Source of the DNA: Actinomycetes bacterium
Lineage (GTDB): Bacteria; Actinomycetota; Actinomycetes; Mycobacteriales; Mycobacteriaceae
Direction: 5' to 3'
Length of the DNA: 13,724 nucleotides
Assembly (NCBI GenBank): GCA_022600695.1
Contig: JAHZJY010000178.1
Span: 1-13,724 of the forward strand
In this document: one piece after another, positions 6,403 through 12,456 of the stretch
Position numbering within the stretch: the first letter of the stretch is position 1
Layout of the letters: each line of letters starts with the position of its first letter
Program-made: the position numbers and the translations under genes
The notes under the pieces: generated by a model
Told to the model about the DNA's origin: nothing
Seen by the model: only the letters and a program-made list of their open reading frames with translations
Databases searched by the model: none

Positions 6403-7289
6403 GCCAGCCCCCTCACCGTCCGGGCCGGTCGGCGTTCACCTTTGATGGAGGCGACCATCTCCAGTACCCGGCGGGTCGGGCCCACCTCGTGCACCCGGAA
6501 CATACGGGCACCGTCGGCGGCAGCCAGGGCCGTCGCCGCCAGTGTCCCTTCGAGACGCTCAGTCAGTTCCACACCCAGAGTCTCCCCGATGAAATCTTTG
6601 TTGCTCAGCGCCATCAGGACAGGCCATCCGGTATTAACGAGATCGTTTACATGGCGCAACAAACTCAGCCCGTGGAAGGTGTTCTTGCCGAAATCATGTG
6701 TCGGGTCGATCAGGACGCCGGCACGCGGGACGCCGGCCTCGACGGCCCGCTCGGCCGCAGCGGTCACCTCCGCGATGACGGCATCGACGACACCGGTGAC
6801 GGAGGTGCCGTAGTTGACCCGGAACGGACGGGTCCGCGGGACGGCACCGCCGGTATGCGAGCACACCAGTCCGGCGCCGAACTCTGCGGCCACCTCGGGC
6901 AGCGCCGGGTCATGGCCGGCCCAGGTGTCGTTGATGATGTCGGCGCCGGCCGCGCAGGACAGCCTGGCCACCGATGCACGCCAGGTGTCCACGCTGATGC
7001 ACTGCTCCGGGTAGGCCGCACGCACCCATTCGATGAAGGGCACCACACGCGCGGTCTCCTCGGCGATGTCGACGACGGTTCCGGGCCCAGCTTTGACCCC
7101 ACCGATGTCGATGACGTCGGCACCCTCGGCAACAGCGCCGTGCACAGCCGCCATGGCGGCCTCGTCGGTGAACGTCGCGCCCCGGTCGTAGAAGGAGTCC
7201 GGCGTCCGGTTGACGATCGCCATGATCAGTGCGCGGTCATCAGCCACCGGTCGTCCGCAAAAGGTAGCGCTCACCCCGACATTATTCAC
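6399..7289 (-). CDS. folP2: FolP2, non-canonical dihydropteroate synthase homologue
   Basis: This 296-residue TIM-barrel protein belongs to the pterin-binding family. It keeps NRTPDSF (27-33), SVDTW (99-103), DPTHDFGK (195-202) and the RVHEV end (265-269). The loop that holds p-aminobenzoate in true DHPS enzymes (GGESTRPG) reads GGVKAGPG (63-70), and the SRK motif is SNK (229-231), so the enzyme probably does not make dihydropteroate. The M. leprae and M. tuberculosis FolP2 proteins are reported not to replace FolP1. The start is uncertain: GTG at 7289 is the longest reasonable choice, with no clear ribosome site, and GTG at codon 6 is an alternative. It is preceded 18 nt upstream by the end of a possible cysteine-rich micro-ORF and overlaps gpgS by 4 bp. 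Confidence 0.92.
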   Translation of the reverse strand: MNNVGVSATFCGRPVADDRALIMAIVNRTPDSFYDRGATFTDEAAMAAVHGAVAEGADVIDIGGVKAGPGTVVDIAEETARVVPFIEWVRAAYPEQCISVDTWRASVARLSCAAGADIINDTWAGHDPALPEVAAEFGAGLVCSHTGGAVPRTRPFRVNYGTSVTGVVDAVIAEVTAAAERAVEAGVPRAGVLIDPTHDFGKNTFHGLSLLRHVNDLVNTGWPVLMALSNKDFIGETLGVELTERLEGTLAATALAAADGARMFRVHEVGPTRRVLEMVASIKGERRPARTVRGLA

Positions 7290-7307
7290 CGACAGCGCCG
7301 GTGACCG

Positions 7308-7442
7308 TTACTGCGCGAACTTGTCATCCCGGCATGACGAGCCGGAATCCGGGCACCCGGCGCAGGTGCCGCACGGCACACGCTGGAGATTGTCCCCGGG
7401 GCGGATCAGCCAGGTCGACCAGGTCCACCGATTCCGCGGCAC
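7308..7442 (-). CDS. Possible cysteine-rich micro-ORF upstream of folP2
   Basis: Between the LOG stop and folP2, one minus-strand frame encodes 44 residues from GTG at 7442, or 23 residues from GTG at 7379, ending at 7308. Its second half contains PCGTCAGCPDSGSSC, with cysteines at 24, 27, 30 and 37 (CxxCxxCx6C), followed by RDDKFAQ. About four in five codons of the second half end in G or C, better than the two alternative frames. The longer form overlaps the LOG tail by 37 bp and the stop is 18 nt before folP2. I recognise no family. It could be a small metal-binding peptide or a cysteine-responsive leader peptide; such short ORFs are known in mycobacteria but usually have consecutive cysteines. 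It may also be chance. Confidence 0.35.
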   Translation of the reverse strand: MPRNRWTWSTWLIRPGDNLQRVPCGTCAGCPDSGSSCRDDKFAQ

Positions 7443-8029
7443 CGGTCATCGACGTCGTTGTTGTCCGCGCCGCCCGCGCACAGCCTCAGCGCGATCTCGA
7501 CATCCTCGACCACCAGCAGCCGGTCCAACGCGGCCTGTGCGACGTAGCCGGTGGACACCAGCGAGGCCAGCCAGCGCAGCAGCCCGTCGTAGTGACCGTG
7601 CGGATCCAGCAGCACCACCGGGCTGTGATGCATTCCCAGATACCCGCCGGTCCAGGTCTCGAAAAGCTCCTCGAGGGTCCCGATACCACCGGGCAGGGCC
7701 AGAAACGCGTCGCTGCGGTCCTCCATCACCTGCTTGCGCTGCCGCATGGTGTCGGTGACGATCAGTTCATCGGCCTCGACATCAGCCAACTCCCGGTGCA
7801 CCAGCGCTTTGGGGATCACCCCGACGGTTCGGCCGCCGCGGGACCGGGCACCGGAGGCCACCGCACCCATAGCCGAGACGTTTCCACCCCCGGAAACCAG
7901 CGTCCATCCGCGCTCGGCGATCGCCTCGCCTACCTGCCGGGCCCGGGCCAGCAGGTCGGGATGGCGCGGGCCGGCCGCGCAGTACACGCACACCGCCCAC
8001 TGGGAGTCATCCGCCATTCGCCGCTGCAC
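7406..8029 (-). CDS. log: LOG family cytokinin-riboside-5'-monophosphate phosphoribohydrolase (Rv1205-like)
   Basis: LOG enzymes release free cytokinin bases from their nucleotide 5'-monophosphates; M. tuberculosis Rv1205 has been shown to do so. The Rossmann-like lysine-decarboxylase-type domain has GGGNVSAMGAVA (47-58), TMRQRKQVM with R98-K99 (94-102) and the signature PGGIGTLEE (113-121), which includes the catalytic Glu and Arg/Lys environment. From the GTG at 8029 the protein has 207 residues and ten residues precede WAVCVYCAA, as in Rv1205. An ATG at 8017 (MADDSQ) is the conventional alternative. I prefer the GTG because a TAGGTT -10 hexamer ends 7 nt before it. The C-terminal 20 residues (GGADNNDVDDRC onward) extend beyond Rv1205. 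It diverges from the LAL-like gene with only 51 bp between. Confidence 0.9.
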   Translation of the reverse strand: MQRRMADDSQWAVCVYCAAGPRHPDLLARARQVGEAIAERGWTLVSGGGNVSAMGAVASGARSRGGRTVGVIPKALVHRELADVEADELIVTDTMRQRKQVMEDRSDAFLALPGGIGTLEELFETWTGGYLGMHHSPVVLLDPHGHYDGLLRWLASLVSTGYVAQAALDRLLVVEDVEIALRLCAGGADNNDVDDRCRGIGGPGRPG

Positions 8030-8036
8030 ACTCCGC

Positions 8037-8042
8037 AACCTA
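8037..8042 (-). promoter_or_regulatory. -10 element (TAGGTT) for the LOG gene
   Basis: On the minus strand TAGGTT is followed by 7 nt and then GTG at 8029, the leaderless arrangement also seen at other starts here. The hexamer is identical to that of glgC. If the ATG at 8017 were the start, the leader would be about 12 nt with no good Shine-Dalgarno. Its upstream part overlaps the oppositely oriented promoter at 8067-8072. Confidence 0.5.
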
Positions 8043-8066
8043 GACCAGTGCTTCCACCGGCCCAAT

Positions 8067-8072
8067 TAGAGT
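8067..8072 (+). promoter_or_regulatory. -10 element (TAGAGT) for a leaderless LAL-like mRNA
   Basis: TAGAGT ends 8 nt before the ATG at 8081. The GGGGG just before the ATG is too close to serve as a ribosome site, so a leaderless start is the simplest reading. It is 24 bp from the divergent -10 of the LOG gene, so the two promoters must share their -35 regions. Confidence 0.5.
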
Positions 8073-8080
8073 CGGGGGTT

Positions 8081-10306
8081 ATGGCACTCCGCTCCAGCTG
8101 GCCTCTGGTACCGCGTCGCGCCCTGGACCGGGCGGTCGAGGCCCTGGACTCGAACCCGTCCGGGGTCGCGCTGATCGGCCATGAGGGGGTCGGCAAGACC
8201 ACGCTGGCCGGACAGGCAGCAGAGCGGCTGGGCCGCGGCGACCCGCTGTGGGTCATCGGTACGCTGGCCGAGTCGTCGATCCCCTTCGGCGCATTCGGTC
8301 CGCTGCTCAACGTCGACGACGCCGGAAAACCCGCCGCCATGATCGCCTCGGCAGCGGATTCCATTCTGGCCAAAGCTGATTCGGCGCCCATCATCGTCGA
8401 CAACGCGCGTCTGCTGGATCCTCTTTCGGCGAGCCTGGTCTACCGGCTGGCCCGGGACGGCAGCTGCCCGCTGATCGTGACTGTGCGTTCGGTGCTGCGG
8501 GTACCGCATGTGGTGTCGGCGCTGTGGGACGACGGACTGCTCCGGCGCTGTGAGGTCATCCCGCTTGACGATGAGGAGACCTCAGCGGTGGTGGCCGCCG
8601 CGGGCGGTGGGGACACCGCCGCGTTGTACCGGCGTAGCGCCGGTAATCCACTGCATCTGCGGCTGCTGATGGCCACCGGCGGCACCGACGAGACCCTCCC
8701 GGCGGCCATCGACCGGTATCTGGGCGAACTGTCGCAGCGGGTTCGCGAGGTGTTGGGATATCTCTGCGTATTCGAGCCACTGTCGCGGACCGATCTGGTC
8801 GCGCTCACCGATGAGCCGGCGGTAACGGCGGCCCTCGCAGCCGGGGCCATCCAGGTACGCGCCGCCTCGGCCGGCGAGTCGGTTTACAGCGCCCACCCGC
8901 TGTTCCTGGAGCAGCTGGCCACCGGCCTCGACCGGTTCGCGGTACAGCGGCTGCGCACCGCCGTCGCCGGGCAACTTTCCGCAACCCCGAGCAGCAGCCC
9001 CGCCGATCGGATGGGCCGAACCCTGCTGGCACTGCAGGGCGACCGGCCACTGGACGCCGATGAAGTTGTCGCCGCCGCCCAGGAGGCGCTGCGGCTGGGC
9101 GACCTCAGCCTGGCAGAGCGGCTTGCCGGCGGCGCACTCGAGCGCAAGGACCACCTCGGAGCCCGGCTGGCGATGAGTTATGCGCTGGCCTGGCAGGGCC
9201 GCGGCCGGGAGGCCGACGCGGTGCTCGCCGCGGTCGACACCGCCACCCTCACCGAGGAGCAGATGATGGCGTGGGCGCTGCCACGGGCGGCCAATCAGTT
9301 CTGGATGCTTTCCGAACCCGAGCGCGCCACCACATTTCTGCACAACGTACGCGGTCGGGTGGACTCGGAGTCGTCCTATCTCACCCTGGACGCGTTATCG
9401 GCCACCTTCGCGATGAACGCCGGCAACGTTTGCCGCGCCGTCGAGATGTCCGCCGCGGTGCTCGAACATGCGGACGCACCGGATATGGCGGTGGCCTGGG
9501 CGACCAGCGCCACGGCGCTGTCCTCGGCCCGGATGGGTCGGTTCGACGCCGTGCGGCCGGCGGTACAGCGGGCGCTGGGCTCTGACCATCCGGGTCTGCT
9601 GCGGTTCACCGTCGGGCTGGCCGAGATCACCACACTGCTGATGCAAGCCCGGACCGAGGCGGCCCACGAGGTGGCCCGGCAGTTCACCGACTTCGCCGAA
9701 GTGGCCCAGCCCGGCCGTGCCATCGGAGAAGTGCTGCTGGCGCAGGTGCTACTGGCCCGCGGCGACGCCACCGCGGCCGCCGAACTGCTGCGGCCGGCGG
9801 CGGCGACACTGGAGCGCACCGGCTACTCGTGGGGCCCGCTGGCCCTGAGCTACCTGGCGACCGCACTGGCCTACCAGGGCAGGGTGGCCGCCTCGGCGAT
9901 AGCGCTGGCACGTGCCCAGTCCCGGCACGGCACCAAATCGGCCATGTTCGCCCCGGAGTTGGGGATCGCCCGGGCCTGGCGGCTGGCCACCATCGGGGAC
10001 CGTCCCTCGGCGATCACCGCCGCCCGTGATGCCGCGCGGACCGCACAGCGCAGCGGCCAACTGGCGATCGCGGTCCGGGCCTGGCATGAAGCCGCCCGCC
10101 TCGGGGACCGGCGGGCCGGCGAGGCATTGGGTCAACTGTCCGATTCGGTGGACTGCGAGTTCACCCGGATGGCTTTGGCGCACGCCCGGGCACTGGCAGT
10201 CAGGGACACCGACGGACTGGCCGAGTCGGCCGATCGACTGGCCGAGGCCCGCTTCAGCGGGGCCGCCGCCGATGCGGCACGTCAGGCGGCCGAGATCGCG
10301 GGCTGA
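8081..10306 (+). CDS. MalT/LAL-like AAA ATPase with helical repeat region, no LuxR HTH (Rv1204c-like)
   Basis: This 741-residue cytoplasmic STAND-type protein has an N-terminal AAA/ATPase module: Walker A GHEGVGKT (33-40), a degenerate Walker [13 protein letters not shown] (102-113, usual LAL form VDDAHWLD) and LIVTVRS (about 128-134). A long alpha-helical, TPR-like region runs from about residue 280 to the end, full of paired Ala-rich helices. In LAL regulators a LuxR helix-turn-helix follows; here the protein stops at [13 protein letters not shown] and none is visible, so it is unlikely to bind DNA through that domain. The frame is open back to 7301, but ATG 8081 starts the homologous N-terminus and has a -10 hexamer 8 nt upstream. 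The last 25 bp overlap the dapE end. Role unknown. Confidence 0.85.
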   Translation: MALRSSWPLVPRRALDRAVEALDSNPSGVALIGHEGVGKTTLAGQAAERLGRGDPLWVIGTLAESSIPFGAFGPLLNVDDAGKPAAMIASAADSILAKADSAPIIVDNARLLDPLSASLVYRLARDGSCPLIVTVRSVLRVPHVVSALWDDGLLRRCEVIPLDDEETSAVVAAAGGGDTAALYRRSAGNPLHLRLLMATGGTDETLPAAIDRYLGELSQRVREVLGYLCVFEPLSRTDLVALTDEPAVTAALAAGAIQVRAASAGESVYSAHPLFLEQLATGLDRFAVQRLRTAVAGQLSATPSSSPADRMGRTLLALQGDRPLDADEVVAAAQEALRLGDLSLAERLAGGALERKDHLGARLAMSYALAWQGRGREADAVLAAVDTATLTEEQMMAWALPRAANQFWMLSEPERATTFLHNVRGRVDSESSYLTLDALSATFAMNAGNVCRAVEMSAAVLEHADAPDMAVAWATSATALSSARMGRFDAVRPAVQRALGSDHPGLLRFTVGLAEITTLLMQARTEAAHEVARQFTDFAEVAQPGRAIGEVLLAQVLLARGDATAAAELLRPAAATLERTGYSWGPLALSYLATALAYQGRVAASAIALARAQSRHGTKSAMFAPELGIARAWRLATIGDRPSAITAARDAARTAQRSGQLAIAVRAWHEAARLGDRRAGEALGQLSDSVDCEFTRMALAHARALAVRDTDGLAESADRLAEARFSGAAADAARQAAEIAG

Positions 10307-11364
10307 CCGCTGAGATAGCGACGCAGCACCGCGGCCACGGCGGTGATCTGCGCGATGGACACCCGTTCGTCACGACGGTGTGCGAGGTTGGGGTCGCCCG
10401 GGCCGTAGTTGACCGCCGGAATCCCCAGGGACGAGAACCGGGCCACATCGGTCCAGCCGTACTTGGCCCGAACCAAACCGTCGGCGGCCCCGACCAGGGC
10501 GGCCGCGGCCGGGCGGTGCAGGCCCGGCAGCGCTCCCGGCGCGACGTCGGTCTGCTGCAGCATCACCGGTAGACCGTCGAAGACCTCGCAGACGTGCGCC
10601 AGGGCCGCCTCCGCGGTTCGGTCCGGGGCGAACCGGAAATTGACGGTGACTGAGGCTTCATCGGGGATCACATTGCCGGCCACTCCGCCGCCGATGCGCA
10701 CAGCGGACAAACCCTCCCGGTAGACGCAACCGTCGATATCGACGATCCGGCCCTGGTAGTCGGCCAGCCGGTCGAGCACCGCGCCGAGTTTGTGTATGGC
10801 GTTGTCGCCCAACCAGGATCGCGCTGAATGCGCCCGGGTGCCGGTCGCCGAGACAACCACCCGCAGGGTGCCCTGGCAGCCGGCCTCGATATAGCCGCCG
10901 GACGGCTCACCGAGGACAGCGACGTCACCGCGCAGCCAGTCCGGGAGCTCGCGCTCGATCCGGCCCAGACCGTTGGCGGCCGCCTCGATCTCCTCGCAGT
11001 CATAGAACACCAGGGTGACGTCATGGACGGGGTCGTCGACGGTGGCGGCCAGGTGCAGGAAGACCGCATCTCCGGATTTCATATCCGAGGCACCGCAACC
11101 CCAGATGTGGTCGGCGTCGCGCCGCGACGGCACGTTGTCGGCAATCGGCACGGTGTCGAGGTGGCCGGCCAGGACCACCCGGGTCGGTCGGCCCCGGCCG
11201 GTGCGGGCCAGCACGGCCTCGCCGTTGCGGACCACCTCATAGTCGGTCTGTTCCCGCAGCGCGTGTTCGACCTCATCGGCGATGCGGCACTCGTCACGCG
11301 ACACACTGGGGATGTCGATGAGAGCGGCGGTCAGGTCAACCGGGTCGGCGCGCAAATCCAGCAC
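10282..11364 (-). CDS. dapE: Succinyl-diaminopimelate desuccinylase DapE
   Basis: DapE hydrolyses N-succinyl-LL-diaminopimelate to LL-DAP and succinate in lysine and peptidoglycan precursor synthesis. It is a dinuclear zinc M20-family enzyme, here 360 residues. Metal and catalytic motifs are GHLDTVP (67-73, H68), D70, D94 in [14 protein letters not shown] (122-125, E124 as general base and E125 as metal ligand), GEP (152-154) and H329 in [18 protein letters not shown] (231-235) belongs to the dimerisation domain. The frame is open upstream to 11529; I chose GTG at 11364 because it gives MLDLRADP, matching the M. tuberculosis N-terminus, and because TAGCCT ends 8 nt before it. The C-terminus carries a short extra tail (QPAISAA) that overlaps the converging LAL-like gene by 25 bp. 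It diverges from dapD. Confidence 0.96.
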   Translation of the reverse strand: MLDLRADPVDLTAALIDIPSVSRDECRIADEVEHALREQTDYEVVRNGEAVLARTGRGRPTRVVLAGHLDTVPIADNVPSRRDADHIWGCGASDMKSGDAVFLHLAATVDDPVHDVTLVFYDCEEIEAAANGLGRIERELPDWLRGDVAVLGEPSGGYIEAGCQGTLRVVVSATGTRAHSARSWLGDNAIHKLGAVLDRLADYQGRIVDIDGCVYREGLSAVRIGGGVAGNVIPDEASVTVNFRFAPDRTAEAALAHVCEVFDGLPVMLQQTDVAPGALPGLHRPAAAALVGAADGLVRAKYGWTDVARFSSLGIPAVNYGPGDPNLAHRRDERVSIAQITAVAAVLRRYLSGQPAISAA

Positions 11365-11372
11365 AACTACCC

Positions 11373-11378
11373 AGGCTA
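11373..11378 (-). promoter_or_regulatory. -10 element (TAGCCT) for a leaderless dapE mRNA
   Basis: On the minus strand TAGCCT ends 8 nt before GTG at 11364. The spacing favours this GTG over upstream in-frame starts, and there is no Shine-Dalgarno. Confidence 0.5.
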
Positions 11379-11401
11379 GCGGGTCGCCCCTCTCCGGCGA
11401 A

Positions 11402-11452
11402 CAGACGTGAAAGTCCCCGCGCGGACGGCGCGTCGCGGGCACTTTGCGTCTG
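11402..11452. repeat. Long imperfect inverted repeat between dapE and dapD
   Basis: The left arm CAGACGTGAAAGTCCCCGCG (11402-11421) is nearly the reverse complement of the right arm CGCGGGCACTTTGCGTCTG (11434-11452), with a 12-bp centre and only a one-base slip and one or two mismatches. It sits midway between the -10 elements of the two divergent genes and so covers both -35 regions. Because both mRNAs appear leaderless, it is probably not transcribed from either promoter. The sequence resembles a palindrome I vaguely recall as recurring in mycobacterial intergenic regions, so it may be a dispersed repeat rather than a dap-specific operator. Confidence 0.65.
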
Positions 11453-11465
11453 CTCGGCCCGGAAG

Positions 11466-11471
11466 TACCGT
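11466..11471 (+). promoter_or_regulatory. -10 element (TACCGT) for a leaderless dapD mRNA
   Basis: TACCGT ends 8 nt before the GTG at 11480 and decides that start over the upstream in-frame ATG at 11444, which would lie upstream of the predicted transcription start. Confidence 0.5.
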
Positions 11472-11479
11472 GGAACACC

Positions 11480-12421
11480 GTGACTTCTGCAGCGGGCTTC
11501 GGACTGGCCACCCTCACCGACGACGGCACCGTCCTGGACGCCTGGTTCCCGGACCCCGAACTCGGCGCCTACCTCCCCGCCGGCACCACCCGGATCGCCC
11601 CGGACGATGTTCCCGACGATCTGGCCGCGCTTTCCGGACCGGATTCCGAACGGGGCGTGGAGGTCGTCCCGATCCGCACCGTGGCCGTGCTGGCACAGCC
11701 CCCTGCCGACACCTACGACGCCTACCTGCGGCTGCACCTGATCTCCCATCGTCTCGTCGAACCGCACGGAGTCAACCTGGACGGGGTGTTCGGCGCGCTG
11801 ACCAACGTGGTGTGGACCAACTACGGCCCCTGCCGGGTCGAGGGTTTCGAGGCGGTGCGGCTCCGGTTGCGCCGGCGCGGACCGGTCTCGGTGTACGGCG
11901 TGGACAAGTTTCCCCGGATGGTCGACTATGTGGTGCCCAGCGGGGTGCGCATCGCCGATGCCGACCGGGTGCGGCTCGGCGCGCACCTGGCGGCGGGAAC
12001 CACTGTCATGCATGAAGGGTTCGTCAACTTCAACGCCGGAACCCTGGGCGCATCGATGGTGGAGGGCCGCATCTCAGCGGGGGTGGTGGTCGGCGACGGC
12101 TCCGACATCGGTGGCGGCGCGTCCATTATGGGCACGCTGTCCGGCGGCGGCACCGAGGTCATCTCGGTCGGCAGGCGTTGTCTGCTGGGCGCCAACTCCG
12201 GACTCGGGATTTCACTGGGTGACGACTGTGTCATCGAAGCGGGCCTCTACCTCACCGCTGGAACGAAGGTCACCGTTGCGGACGGCACCGCGGTGAAGGC
12301 CCGTGCGCTCTCGGGGGCGAACAACCTTCTGTTCCGTCGCAACTCAGTGACCGGGTCTGTTGAGGTGGTGGCCCGGGACGGCACAGGGATCGCGCTCAAC
12401 GCGGCGCTGCACGCCAACTGA
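11480..12421 (+). CDS. dapD: 2,3,4,5-tetrahydropyridine-2,6-dicarboxylate N-succinyltransferase DapD
   Basis: DapD transfers succinate from succinyl-CoA to tetrahydrodipicolinate, the step that opens the succinylase branch of DAP/lysine synthesis; DapE acts two steps later. It is the actinobacterial-type enzyme, 313 residues against about 317 in M. tuberculosis. The N-terminal domain (1-150) ends in [15 protein letters not shown]. The left-handed beta-helix (about 155-265) shows hexapeptide repeats such as [40 protein letters not shown] and [13 protein letters not shown]195 in MVEGR corresponds to the catalytic Glu, and the C-terminus [11 protein letters not shown] is family-typical. GTG at 11480 is chosen from homology and the -10 hexamer 8 nt upstream. 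It converges on fadD36 across a 35-bp hairpin-containing gap. Confidence 0.97.
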   Translation: MTSAAGFGLATLTDDGTVLDAWFPDPELGAYLPAGTTRIAPDDVPDDLAALSGPDSERGVEVVPIRTVAVLAQPPADTYDAYLRLHLISHRLVEPHGVNLDGVFGALTNVVWTNYGPCRVEGFEAVRLRLRRRGPVSVYGVDKFPRMVDYVVPSGVRIADADRVRLGAHLAAGTTVMHEGFVNFNAGTLGASMVEGRISAGVVVGDGSDIGGGASIMGTLSGGGTEVISVGRRCLLGANSGLGISLGDDCVIEAGLYLTAGTKVTVADGTAVKARALSGANNLLFRRNSVTGSVEVVARDGTGIALNAALHAN

Positions 12422-12424
12422 TCT

Positions 12425-12454
12425 CGGCCGGGTGCCCGGGTTCCGGGTCGGCCG
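12425..12454. terminator. Two-part GC-rich hairpin between the converging dapD and fadD36 genes
   Basis: The 35-bp gap is almost filled by one structure. An outer stem CGGCCG (12425-12430) / CGGCCG (12449-12454) encloses an inner stem CCCGG (12435-12439) / CCGGG (12443-12447) with a GTT loop and a small asymmetric bulge. No T-run is present. It is placed to stop transcription from both sides. Confidence 0.5.
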
Positions 12455-12456
12455 GC

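Noticed and set aside
7324..7449. Alternative 41-residue minus-strand frame (MTGAAESVDL...) overlapping the cysteine-rich micro-ORF
   Set aside because: Its codon third positions are less GC-rich, it lacks recognisable features, and it shares the same DNA as the better candidate.
7301..8080. Open plus-strand frame extending the LAL-like protein by 260 residues
   Set aside because: It is antisense to the LOG gene, has low-complexity Arg/Pro/Thr-type shadow composition, and the family N-terminus and a -10 element place the start at 8081.
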